From an uncultured Eubacteriales bacterium (GTDB lineage Bacteria > Bacillota > Clostridia > Oscillospirales > CAG-382), in NCBI GenBank assembly GCA_934479825.1, contig CAKSOW010000005.1, positions 1 to 64,000 on the forward strand: 64,000 nt of DNA. The letters are read 5' to 3'. Below, piece after piece: positions 52,909 to 61,191 of this stretch. Position 1 is the first letter of the stretch; each line of letters opens with the position of its first letter. Position numbers and translations under genes: made by a program. The notes below the pieces were generated by a model. That model was not told where the DNA came from and ran no database searches. It saw only the letters and a program-made list of their open reading frames with translations.

Positions 52909-53527
52909 GGACAACTGAATATTGATGTAAGATTGAGAGATGCGGCAAAAGCCGCCCAATGCCAGCGGTATGCTAAGAGAAAATATCGTCACCGCCACTC
53001 TATGCTTTTTGGTACTGTCAGCGAGTGAACGGGTGCAAAACAGTCCCGTCTTTGAATTTCAAAGCCGTTACATAGAACATCATTTTGAAGCGAGAGCAAT
53101 GCTCCCGCAGATTCTTGATGTCTGTGTAGCGGCTTTTTGTTTTGCCCATTATTGCCTTAGTGGGAAGTTTACAAAAATAATTTTGCCAAACTCCGAAAAA
53201 AGTCAGCAATTAAATATAGGAAGAAAAACTTTTGAAGAAATTTTCAAAAAAGGCATATTTTTGCCCTTCCCGCTGGCTACTCATTGGAGGGGTATGAAAA
53301 GCCGCTTTACTTAACAACTGAATGACCGTCCGAATGGGATATGATTTTGCGATAACCGTCATAAATGACGAGAGCGAAACAACGCCGCTGAAAAAGCAGG
53401 GGCAGGCATACAAAAACGACATTCGGGTAGAACGGCAAAAGCTGAGCCAAATTGACACAAAAGTGATGTCACGAAAGATTATTGAGCCAAAATGACATCG
53501 CTTTTACCACCACAAAGGAGAAAGGAA

Positions 53528-53857
53528 GTGACAGCTTTGAAAGAGATGACAAAGGGTGAACGGCTTGTGGCGGAAATCCTCGGAGAAATGCCGGATAAGA
53601 GCAAGCCTATACTGACTGAGAACCACCCTTTTCTTCGGAAAGTATTACGGTTTATGGAAAACCGACGGGAATGGCAAGGCGCGGCAACCGAACTGCTTGC
53701 TGAAATCGGTGACAGTTACACTCCGCCCAATACCGTCACAAAATTACTGCACCGCTTTGATTACGAATATTTCTACAAACGGGATATTGTAATTCAGTTT
53801 CGCCGCACCAACCGAAAAAGGATTATCCGTTTAACCAACTACGGCTACCGGAAGTGA
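53528..53857 (+). CDS. Small winged-helix-like protein of the mobilizable element
   Basis: The 109-residue protein resembles the C-terminal winged-helix portion of plasmid-type RepA/AAA_25 helicases (WQGAATELLAEIGD, PNTVTKLLHRF, RRTNRKRIIRLTN), here as a stand-alone gene. It may bind DNA. The start is probably GTG at 53528, seven nt after AAAGGAG; a TTG at 53537 is possible. GTGAC(A/G)GTT repeats lie at both sides of the gene and are candidate targets. The family is not one I can name. Confidence 0.55.
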   Translation: MTALKEMTKGERLVAEILGEMPDKSKPILTENHPFLRKVLRFMENRREWQGAATELLAEIGDSYTPPNTVTKLLHRFDYEYFYKRDIVIQFRRTNRKRIIRLTNYGYRK

Positions 53858-53886
53858 CGGTTATTGTGACAGTTTTAGTGACAGTT
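53854..53886 (+). repeat. Three GTGAC(A/G)GTT direct repeats, 12-bp period
   Basis: GTGACGGTT at 53854, GTGACAGTT at 53866 and 53878. The exact 12-bp period just upstream of the mobilization genes suggests an iteron or relaxosome/operator site. Confidence 0.65.
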
Positions 53887-54079
53887 GCAAAGGCCTAAAT
53901 TAAAGAGATAGGAGTAATTTGCAGGAGAACGGTATTTCCCTGTCCACAGGGATAACGAGCATCGGATTTTGATACCAAAATCCCAATCCGCACCCGAATG
54001 GGCGGCGGACTGTTCTCAGGGCATTCTGCCCTATAACCCTGATAAAACCACCAAAATTTATGAAAAGGAGATGATAATT

Positions 54080-54370
54080 TTGAAAGATAAGAAAGATAAA
54101 ACGGTCATAACTTTAAGACTGACCGAAGAAGAAAACGAAAAACTGAAAAGGTGTTCTGCCTTGTGCGGACTGTCACAAACGGAATTTATCCGTCAGCTTT
54201 GCAATGGCAATACGCCGAAGCCTGAGCCACCGAAAGCGTTCTGGGATATGATGAACGCCCTTTATGAACTGCACGCCGCCTTTGAAAAATGTATCCCGTA
54301 TTATCCGCAGGCGGCTGATGAGTGCAGGGAAATCGAGCGTCTTATCCTTGATTTGCAGGAGGCGGTGTGA
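54080..54370 (+). CDS. Ribbon-helix-helix mobilization protein (MobC-like)
   Basis: The 96-residue protein has an N-terminal ribbon-helix-helix (KTVITLRLTEEENEKLKRCSALCGLSQTEFIRQLC), as in relaxosome accessory proteins that bind the transfer origin and help the relaxase. The C-terminal half is helical. AAGGAG directly abuts ATG 54071, so TTG at 54080, nine nt later, is the better start. The relaxase gene follows with no gap. Confidence 0.75.
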   Translation: MKDKKDKTVITLRLTEEENEKLKRCSALCGLSQTEFIRQLCNGNTPKPEPPKAFWDMMNALYELHAAFEKCIPYYPQAADECREIERLILDLQEAV

Positions 54371-54371
54371 T

Positions 54372-55733
54372 ATGGCGGTAACTTCATTATGGCATATTAA
54401 AGGAAACCTGAAAGATTTAATCGACTATGTGGAGAATCCCGACAAGACCGTTCCGAAAGGCACGGCGGATTTTTTCAATGTGTTTTCTTATGTGCAGAAT
54501 CCTGCGAAAACGGAAAAGGGCGAATATGTTTCCGCCCTTAATTGCTTAAAGCAAACTGCACTTCAACAGATGATACTGACAAAAATGCGATACGGCAAAG
54601 ACGATAAATATATCGCTTGGCACGGGTATCAAAGCTTTCAGGTTGGTGAGGTTTCGCCCGAAACGGCGCACGAAATCGGTGTGAAGCTGGCACGGGAAAT
54701 GTGGGGAGATAAATACCAAATCGTTGTAACCACACACCTTGACAAAGACCATATTCACAATCATTTCGCCTTTAACTCCGTATCTTTTCTTGATGGAAAG
54801 AAATACAACTATTCCAATACGGAACGGCAAAGACTACGGGACACTTCGGACGCACTGTGCATTGAATACGGATTGTCGGTAATTAGCAATCCGCACAAAG
54901 CGCCGAGCAGACCTGTATGGCTTGACGAAAAGGCAGGCAAGCCTACCCGATACAATGTGTACCGAGAAGATATTTCCAATGCTATGTATTGCAGTAACAA
55001 TCTCCGCCTTTTTGAAAAATTCCTTGTAAGAAAAGGCTACGAGGTGGATTTCAGCGGCAAGCATTGGAAAGTAAAATTGCCGCAGTATAAAGGCTTTACC
55101 CGATTGGATACCCTCAACGAGAAATGGACGCCGGAGTTTATAGAACAGGAAATTAGGCGCACCTACCGCAGCTTCGGCAGTATTCCTGCAACGGTGATTA
55201 CGATACCGCCGCAGATGCCGAGAGATTTATACGACGCTTATACACCGTTCAAAAGGACAAGCCATATTTACCGTCTGTATCTGTATTACTGTTATCAGTT
55301 GGGATACCTGCCGAAAGGCACGGACTATAAACCCACAAGTCCGTATCTCAAAGAAGCGGTGCGAAAACTTGACGAAATTTCCTATCAAGTCAACTATATG
55401 TCCGCCCGAAAGATAAACACCCTTGAGGAGCTTTATACCGACCGGGAGCTGACAGAAAAGGCGCTTGCGACCTTGTGCGAGCAGAGAGAAAAGCTGAAAA
55501 ACAAAATCCGCAGAGCGTTGCCGGAGGATAAGGAAACCCTGCGTAAAGACAAGGCGGAACTGACCGAAAAGATAACCGTTCTAAGAAAAGAACTCAAATG
55601 CAATTACGCCATTGAGGAGCGTTCTATCGGCATACAGGACACCTTGGATATGGTTACGGCAAATGAAATCCGCAATAAAGAATTGCGGCAGCAGGAAAAA
55701 CAGATGAAAAAGAAGGAGGGATATTCACGATGA
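54372..55733 (+). CDS. Relaxase/mobilization nuclease (MOBP, TnpZ-like)
   Basis: This 453-residue relaxase nicks the transfer origin and leads the DNA strand into a recipient. The catalytic N-terminal domain has the metal-binding triad motif TTHLDKDHIHNHFAFNSV near 115-132 and a conserved N-terminal tyrosine region. The C-terminal third is a coiled coil (about 350-450). It carries no transfer apparatus, so the element is mobilizable rather than self-transmissible. GGAGG precedes the ATG, and its stop overlaps the next start. Confidence 0.9.
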   Translation: MAVTSLWHIKGNLKDLIDYVENPDKTVPKGTADFFNVFSYVQNPAKTEKGEYVSALNCLKQTALQQMILTKMRYGKDDKYIAWHGYQSFQVGEVSPETAHEIGVKLAREMWGDKYQIVVTTHLDKDHIHNHFAFNSVSFLDGKKYNYSNTERQRLRDTSDALCIEYGLSVISNPHKAPSRPVWLDEKAGKPTRYNVYREDISNAMYCSNNLRLFEKFLVRKGYEVDFSGKHWKVKLPQYKGFTRLDTLNEKWTPEFIEQEIRRTYRSFGSIPATVITIPPQMPRDLYDAYTPFKRTSHIYRLYLYYCYQLGYLPKGTDYKPTSPYLKEAVRKLDEISYQVNYMSARKINTLEELYTDRELTEKALATLCEQREKLKNKIRRALPEDKETLRKDKAELTEKITVLRKELKCNYAIEERSIGIQDTLDMVTANEIRNKELRQQEKQMKKKEGYSR

Positions 55734-55999
55734 ACGAGGTAATTTATCTTGACGAGCAAGGCAATGCTTGCAGTGAAAACGATGAACTTTATACCGTCAT
55801 TGACGATATAACCGCAAGGCTGATGAAGATGAGCAAAGAGGAACGAATTGATTGGTTTCGCAGGACGCAGCACCCACACCCAATCAACTTTGATACCGAG
55901 ATTAACGGCACGGTTTACTCGGTCAGCGCTCATTTTAACAATGCAGCAAATGAAAGTCTGCTGGAAAAAGCAGAACGAATTATTTTGAAAAAGATGTAA
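55730..55999 (+). CDS. TnpW-like transposon-encoded protein
   Basis: The 89-residue protein overlaps the relaxase gene by 4 nt. Its C terminus (NGTVYSVSAHFNNAANESLLEKAERII) resembles the TnpW family of Tn4451-type elements, small proteins that follow the mobilization gene; the N-terminal half is specific to this variant. The role is unknown. Confidence 0.6.
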   Translation: MNEVIYLDEQGNACSENDELYTVIDDITARLMKMSKEERIDWFRRTQHPHPINFDTEINGTVYSVSAHFNNAANESLLEKAERIILKKM

Positions 56000-56026
56000 C
56001 AAATTTCAGAACACCGCTTTAAAGTG

Positions 56027-56084
56027 TTGAAGTTTAACGGCGGATATGGTATTATAATTGTACCTACGATTTATATCATATCCG
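56027..56084 (+). promoter_or_regulatory. Promoter and inverted repeat ahead of the recombinase gene
   Basis: TTGAAG, 17-bp spacer, TATTAT (56027-56055), with inverted arms CGGATATG (56041-56048) and CATATCCG (56077-56084) that straddle the -10 and start site. The arms could bind the recombinase or a repressor. Confidence 0.5.
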
Positions 56085-56102
56085 GCTGTGGAAAGGAGCT
56101 AT

Positions 56103-57782
56103 ATGAGCATTAAACAGCCAACAGACAGAATCACCGCCCTCTATGCCCGCCTCAGTCGTGATGACGAAAAGGACGGTATATCGGGCAGTATTCAGAATCA
56201 AAGAGCCATACTCGAAAAGTATGCAAAGGACAATAAGCTGCCGAATCCCCGCTTTTTCTATGATGATGGATTTTCAGGCGTTCTGTTCAACAGACCGGCG
56301 TTTATGGAGATAATGGAGCTTGCCGAACAGGGCTTGGTTGCCAATCTTGTGGTAAAAGACCATTCCAGACTTGGGCGTAACCGCTTAATCGTCGGTCAGC
56401 TTTTGGAGGAAGATTTTATCCGCCTGAATGTGCGTTATATCGCAATTATGGATAACATCGACACCAAAAACGGTATCAGCGACCTTGTTCCGATGCAGGA
56501 CTTATTCAACGAATGGCACGCAAAAAACACAAGCGATAAAGTCCGTAAGGTAATGCAGAGCAAGGGAATGTCGGGAAAGCATTTAACGACCAACCCGCCT
56601 TTCGGGTATATGAAATCACCCGATGATAAGGAGCAATGGATAATCGACGAGCCTGCCGCAGAGGTTGTAAAAAGAATATTCGACCTTTGCATTTCGGGGC
56701 TCGGACCGACGCAGATTGCAAAGAAACTCAAAGCCGAAAAGGTTATGACGCCCACAGAATACTGGAACAGTATCGGAAGAAAATGCAGTAATCCGCCTGC
56801 CGTTCCGTTTGGATGGGTAGCAGATACGGTATCCAATATTCTTGATAAGCAAGAGTATTGTGGAGACACGGTAAACTTCCGAACCACAAGCAAATCTTTC
56901 AAATTGAAAAAGCGATTGGAAAGACCGCAGGACGAGTGGCAGATATTTGAAAACACCCACCCCGCTATTGTGGACAGAGAAACCTTTGCACTTGTGCAGG
57001 AGTTAAGAAAGCACCGCCGCAGACCAACTAAGAGCGGAATTGTGAGTATGTTTTCGGGACTTCTCTACTGCGCCGATTGCGGAGAAAAACTGTATTACAG
57101 CGTGACGAACAACTACAAAAGGGAGCAAGCGTATTTCTTCTGTTCTTCCTATCGTAAAAACTCCGATATATGCTCTGCCCACTATATCCGAGAAAAAGTA
57201 ATTGAAAAGCTTGTGCTTGAAAGTATGCAGAGGGTATTGTGGTATGTGCAGTCATACGAAAAGCTGTTCGCACAAAAGCAGCTTGAAAACTTCGGAGAGC
57301 AGAAGAAAAAGGAACTGACCGAGAAGCGCAGAGAACTTGAAAAAGCGAAAAGGCGTATCCGAGAGATTGATACCGTTATTCAAAAGCTTTATGAGGATAA
57401 CGCAACGGGTAAGGTAAGTGATGACCGATTTGCCACGATGTCGATGTCTTTGGAAACCGAGCAGGAGGAACTGAAAACCAAAGTCCCCGAACTGGAAACC
57501 GAACTTGAAAACGCCAAAATCGCCACCGAAGGCTTACAGCGTTTTATTGAAAAGGCAAAGAAGGTAACGCAGCTTACGGAGCTGACGCCGGAACTGGTAC
57601 ACGAATTTATCCAAAAGATTGTGGTCGGCAAACCCGAATACAAGGACGGAAAACGATACCAGAGCGTGGAAATCCACTACAACGGTGTGGGTATTATCCG
57701 TGAACCTTCTCCCGAAGAAATGGAAGAATACTTCCAAGAGCACCTGAAAACAAAAGGTGCAAGAATGACAAAAACGGCATAA
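56103..57782 (+). CDS. Large serine recombinase (TnpX-like)
   Basis: This 559-residue serine recombinase excises and inserts the element. The N-terminal resolvase domain contains the catalytic Ser in ALYARLSRDDE and conserved Arg residues in DHSRLGRNRL; it is followed by the recombinase domain, a zinc-ribbon domain (LLYCADCGEKLYYS with a second Cys pair CSSYRKNSDIC) and a coiled coil (about 415-505). This is the architecture of TnpX of Tn4451. ATG at 56103 follows GGAAAGGAG. It lies at the right end of the mobilizable element. Confidence 0.92.
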   Translation: MSIKQPTDRITALYARLSRDDEKDGISGSIQNQRAILEKYAKDNKLPNPRFFYDDGFSGVLFNRPAFMEIMELAEQGLVANLVVKDHSRLGRNRLIVGQLLEEDFIRLNVRYIAIMDNIDTKNGISDLVPMQDLFNEWHAKNTSDKVRKVMQSKGMSGKHLTTNPPFGYMKSPDDKEQWIIDEPAAEVVKRIFDLCISGLGPTQIAKKLKAEKVMTPTEYWNSIGRKCSNPPAVPFGWVADTVSNILDKQEYCGDTVNFRTTSKSFKLKKRLERPQDEWQIFENTHPAIVDRETFALVQELRKHRRRPTKSGIVSMFSGLLYCADCGEKLYYSVTNNYKREQAYFFCSSYRKNSDICSAHYIREKVIEKLVLESMQRVLWYVQSYEKLFAQKQLENFGEQKKKELTEKRRELEKAKRRIREIDTVIQKLYEDNATGKVSDDRFATMSMSLETEQEELKTKVPELETELENAKIATEGLQRFIEKAKKVTQLTELTPELVHEFIQKIVVGKPEYKDGKRYQSVEIHYNGVGIIREPSPEEMEEYFQEHLKTKGARMTKTA

Positions 57783-57839
57783 CCCGAAGGCTACGCCGTA
57801 TGAAAACGATAATATTAAGTTAAGATACAGAGCCGCCTT

Positions 57840-57886
57840 GGGGCACCTTCCTTATGGAGGGTGCCCCAACCCTCTCTTTTTGTTTT
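57840..57886 (+). terminator. Terminator after the recombinase gene
   Basis: GGGGCACC / GGTGCCCC stem with inner pairs, then a T-rich run. It could mark the right limit of the element's transcription unit. Confidence 0.7.
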
Positions 57887-57925
57887 TGACATTAGAAACA
57901 AACGTTTGAATGCCCTTCAAGCGCG

Positions 57926-58219
57926 TCAAAATGCCTTGTATTTTGATTTTGTATGTTCCTTGATACAAGTTCGTTCGAAAGCCGAGACACGTCTTGCAGG
58001 CGATTTTGCGGCGTCCTGCGGCGTGCACGATGTTTTGTGCTGTTTTTCGGAGGCTTCTTCTTCCACGTATTCCAATAGGTCGCCCGGTTGGCAGTGGAGA
58101 AGATAACAAATAGTGTCTATCGTCTTCCACGATGTCAATTCACCGTGTCGAAGCTGTTGCAAAGTGGCTTGCCCTATGAGCTTGTCTGTTCTGATACATA
58201 CACTGATATAACAAATCAT
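57926..58219 (-). CDS. XRE-like helix-turn-helix regulator, short form
   Basis: The 97-residue protein has the recognition part of Cro/CI-like regulators (TLQQLRHGELTSWKTIDTICYLLHCQPGDLLEYV), common in clostridial mobile elements, but lacks the usual first helices; a stop codon lies just upstream of its ATG. The C-terminal 40 residues are not typical. The ribosome-binding site is weak. It may be an N-terminally eroded copy. Confidence 0.55.
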   Translation of the reverse strand: MICYISVCIRTDKLIGQATLQQLRHGELTSWKTIDTICYLLHCQPGDLLEYVEEEASEKQHKTSCTPQDAAKSPARRVSAFERTCIKEHTKSKYKAF

Positions 58220-58327
58220 ATCACCAAAACATGTTGTTTATTTGTTGCCAATGTTGATGAACCTTTGCAGTAAGTCTAAATGAATATAAGTTATAAAAAC
58301 ACCGTCAAAGTGTAGTATGGTAGTATA

Positions 58328-59377
58328 TCACATCAAATCTCGATTTATGCTTATCTTTTTCGAATCAGCCGCTGTTAAAAGAGAATTAAAAATATCATTC
58401 GAGGAATCCATAAAAAGTCGTTCTAAGAAGCTGATATTCCAGGTTTTGATTTCGTCCTCCGCAAGTCCGAAGGTATAGAGCAATTTCCGCGCCTTTTCTG
58501 TGTCCAAAACAGTTAAATACCAACTTAGCAATTCATCCTGAAATATCTCATTAGCGTAAAAAATGCAATAATATACATATTCGCTCACTGCTAACTTTTC
58601 GCAGAGGTTTTTCAGTTGATTCAGACCAAGCTTGTTGTTTCGCAGATAAAAGTATATATCACAAAACAGAAAAAGCTTTAAGCTGCCTTGTGAGAGTAAA
58701 TAAATAGAATTCATATCCTTGTAGTGATGCAGACACAGGGATATGAACTCCGTTTCCGCCGTCAACTTTCTTATTCGACTCCCACATATTTCTTCGTTTT
58801 CTGTGTAAGACAGCAAAAAATCCATATCAGCTTTTTGCTCGCTTTCGCCCCAAAAGATATCCATGTTGATATCTACATTGACATAAGGGCACAAAGGGTT
58901 TGAAACTTTTTTTATAAAAGGCGCAATCTGATGACTTGCAACGGATTGAAAAAGAAGCTCGCGGCGCGAGAACAGCTCAATGCCGTTGTCCGTTACCCGC
59001 CCCTGTGCAAAACCATTGTCAAGCATAATTTTTTTCACAACGTCAATATTTTTGCGACTGACAAGCAAATCAATATCGCCCGATTTTCGCATATTTATAT
59101 CTCCGTATGCAGATTTGGAAAGTACAGCGCCCTTAATGACTGCATAAGGAATTTCGCTTGCATCAAAAGCTTCAAGTATACTCCGGCAGACCTTATATCT
59201 CTCCGAAATACAAATTTGATTCATCACCATTTCTGTTTTGTATGCATTTGCTCTATCGTTTTTTGAAAGCAAATAAAAGCATTTGTGCTTATAAAGAAGC
59301 GATGAAATGTCTATTTCCGATTTCCCTTCTTTTGCAAGGGAACGAACATTGTTAATAACATCTTCATATTGATTCAT
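58328..59377 (-). CDS. PF14907-type nucleotidyltransferase family protein
   Basis: This 349-residue protein matches the uncharacterised nucleotidyltransferase family often found in peptide and polyketide clusters: IPYAVIKGAVLSKSAYGD near 85 and RKSGDIDLLVSRKN near 105 hold the Asp-x-Asp pair, and HHYKDMNSIYLL is a later conserved segment. Its substrate is unknown. It overlaps the FkbH-like gene by 14 nt, so they are made together. AT-rich composition suggests transfer. Confidence 0.8.
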   Translation of the reverse strand: MNQYEDVINNVRSLAKEGKSEIDISSLLYKHKCFYLLSKNDRANAYKTEMVMNQICISERYKVCRSILEAFDASEIPYAVIKGAVLSKSAYGDINMRKSGDIDLLVSRKNIDVVKKIMLDNGFAQGRVTDNGIELFSRRELLFQSVASHQIAPFIKKVSNPLCPYVNVDINMDIFWGESEQKADMDFLLSYTENEEICGSRIRKLTAETEFISLCLHHYKDMNSIYLLSQGSLKLFLFCDIYFYLRNNKLGLNQLKNLCEKLAVSEYVYYCIFYANEIFQDELLSWYLTVLDTEKARKLLYTFGLAEDEIKTWNISFLERLFMDSSNDIFNSLLTAADSKKISINRDLM

Positions 59378-60458
59378 GATTCAAGACCCCGTTTTTAGCA
59401 TAAAAATCAGCATATCTGAGATTTTTATCTGTAGGTATGTATACTCCTGACAGAGATTTATCTCCACAGTGTTTTTTAACTTCATCAAACAATAAAGTTT
59501 CAAATCCCCTGCCAAATGCGCGGCAGGAAAGATAAAAGCTATCAATAACCGCTATGTTCTCAAAAACAGATACGACTGTCGCACCGATAATGCCCATATC
59601 ACCGTATTTATCACTGGCAGAAAGAGATATAATGTGAGTATTTTTATCATTAATGAATTCCACAATTTGCTCTTTGCTATATCTTATTCCTGACAAATTA
59701 AATTGATTGGTTCTCTGCGAAAGCTCTGCAATGCGTTCAGCCTGAGTAATATCATCAACCGCACATACCCACTTTGTTTCCAGCGAGTTGTTATATTCCG
59801 CAACAGTAGAAACATGCAGCTTGGTTTTCTCTCTTTCTTTCTGCTGAATATAGAGCTGAGTGCGGTTTATGTCCTGCGCAGGCTGTTCGCCAAATAAGCT
59901 TTTTATCTGTTCTAAACACGTCATATCATCATAATTCACTTTAACCGTTTCAACTTTCGGCAGCAGATTGTTTATAAGCCCTAACTCATAGTCACTGTCA
60001 TCAACAAACACAAAGCTATCAGTCGATAAATTCAACTCATTTGAAATTGCCTTGATGTTTTCCACTTTATTACTCAAATTAATTTTGGATATAATAATAT
60101 GCTCTTTTTTAAGTGGCATTTTAAGATTGGCAAAAGCACAATCAATATTTTTTTGCAGATTGCGGCTGCAAAGACACAGCAAAACTCCTTTGTCATAAAG
60201 TTCGATAAGCATATTCTGAAACCGCACATTTCTTTCGTCCATCAATATGCTTTCCTCTCCCGCAATACCATTCCACAACACATTGTCGCAATCGCAAATC
60301 AAAACTTTTTTTAGAGCGGCATCAGGCAAGTATTTCTGAAACGTCAGAATCAAAGCACCAACCGTTTCAAAGTTTGACATAACAAGGTCGCTGTCATAGA
60401 CTTCAATCCCGAATTTTTCCTCAAATCTAATAATCATCTGAAATTTAAGGGAATCCAA
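59364..60458 (-). CDS. FkbH-like HAD-IIIC phosphatase with GNAT domain and partial ACP
   Basis: The 364-residue frame begins (TTG) inside an acyl-carrier-protein motif, ELGLDSLKFQ, whose Ser is the usual phosphopantetheine site. The HAD-IIIC domain follows (about 50-185; ICDCDNVLWNG with nucleophile Asp, VFVDDSDYELG), then a GNAT-like domain (about 225-355). FkbH-like proteins load glyceryl or lactyl units from phosphorylated precursors onto ACPs. The ACP first half is in another frame upstream (60459-60562). It forms an operon with the nucleotidyltransferase gene. A start within the ACP is unlikely to give a folded carrier domain. Confidence 0.8.
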   Translation of the reverse strand: MDSLKFQMIIRFEEKFGIEVYDSDLVMSNFETVGALILTFQKYLPDAALKKVLICDCDNVLWNGIAGEESILMDERNVRFQNMLIELYDKGVLLCLCSRNLQKNIDCAFANLKMPLKKEHIIISKINLSNKVENIKAISNELNLSTDSFVFVDDSDYELGLINNLLPKVETVKVNYDDMTCLEQIKSLFGEQPAQDINRTQLYIQQKEREKTKLHVSTVAEYNNSLETKWVCAVDDITQAERIAELSQRTNQFNLSGIRYSKEQIVEFINDKNTHIISLSASDKYGDMGIIGATVVSVFENIAVIDSFYLSCRAFGRGFETLLFDEVKKHCGDKSLSGVYIPTDKNLRYADFYAKNGVLNHESI

Positions 60459-60562
60459 ACCAAGCTCTTTTACAGGTGTATCATTATCAACTGCTAAAAC
60501 TTTGGCAGTGAAAGCTCGGTTGCTTCTGTGAGCAATTCCAGTATTATTCTTTTGTTTGTCAT
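60459..60562 (-). pseudogene. Frameshifted N-terminal half of the ACP domain
   Basis: ATG at 60562 opens MTNKRIILELLTEATELS and stops at 60494. The other frame then supplies KVLAVDNDTPVKELGLDSLKF without interruption. One missing base near 60501-60506 (CC where CCC would join the frames) separates them. A real mutation or a sequencing error would both explain it. Confidence 0.7.
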
Positions 60563-60865
60563 ATTTACAAAATTATTATATCATATCGCAAAAAAGTCTA
60601 TAATATTTTGATTAGTGCAAAAAACACCAATGCAGCATTAGAAATTGCGTCTGTTATTGGCATAATTGACTATGTAGCTGTTGACAAATAGTAGAATTAA
60701 TGTTATAATATTCACAGTCAAGTTCATTATGAGAATGTAATTGAAAATTGTCTAATAAACTAACATACTCAACAGTCATCAATATCGCATATAAAAACAT
60801 GTTTTAAAAAATAATTGCACGGGGGATTTTATTATATATCAATATACAAAAGAACAAAGAGGATA
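60563..60865. other. Divergent promoter region of the AT-rich island
   Basis: About 300 bp separate the FkbH-like and PqqD-like genes. It holds the consensus promoter at 60681-60709 and an AT-rich, roughly 150-nt leader toward the PqqD gene. I see no precursor-peptide gene, only a three-codon frame near 60730. Confidence 0.5.
60681..60709 (+). promoter_or_regulatory. Consensus promoter of the PqqD-MutS operon
   Basis: TTGACA, exactly 17 bp, TATAAT. Confidence 0.75.
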
Positions 60866-61135
60866 ATGACAATTGAAAAAATATATAATATGGTAGCCGT
60901 AAACTCCTATACAACTGAAGACAATTTAACTATTATCTTGGATGATATCAATGTCTATATTTTAGATACAGTAGCAACGCTTATATATAATTCTTGTACA
61001 GGATTGTCGCTTGATGAAATCATTTCTAAAATACAGGCTGAATGTATAAATCTTCCAGATTTGCAAATAATGCGGAATGATATAACAGAAATTTTATTAG
61101 AAATGATTGAAAAAAAACTCGTTAAAGTCTCATAA
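60866..61135 (+). CDS. PqqD-like peptide-binding protein
   Basis: The 89-residue protein has the PqqD/RRE winged-helix pattern: a beta hairpin (NLTIILDDINVYILDTVATLIYNSC), LSLDEIISKIQAEC and a C-terminal helix with EMIEKKLVKV. PqqD-like domains bind leader peptides and deliver them to modifying enzymes. No precursor or radical SAM enzyme is visible before the window ends. It is first in an operon with two MutS-type ATPases. The ATG follows AAGAGG. Confidence 0.75.
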   Translation: MTIEKIYNMVAVNSYTTEDNLTIILDDINVYILDTVATLIYNSCTGLSLDEIISKIQAECINLPDLQIMRNDITEILLEMIEKKLVKVS

Positions 61136-61191
61136 TTACGAATTAAGTGCGATCTGATGTTTGATGAGTTTACATAAGGAGATAAATTCTA

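Larger units (their letters stand above)
52745..53527. other. Gene-poor control region of the mobilizable element
   Basis: No convincing gene is seen. A frame at 52940-53314 lacks a ribosome-binding site and has an unnatural composition. The region contains a consensus promoter with a LexA-type box (52855-52883), a near-palindrome of GTGACAGTT at 52890, a GCGGCAAAAGCCGC hairpin at 52941-52954 and two related TGAGCCAAAATGACA-like words near 53447 and 53484. It is the likely control or transfer-origin region. Confidence 0.45.

Noticed and set aside
52940..53314. 124-codon frame in the mobile element
   Set aside because: It has no ribosome-binding site, opens inside a GCGGCAAAAGCCGC hairpin, and its composition does not resemble a folded protein. 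The region looks like control DNA.
60495..60510. Programmed -1 frameshift in the ACP-FkbH gene
   Set aside because: No X-XXY-YYZ slippery heptamer and no obvious downstream pseudoknot; a single-base loss is simpler.
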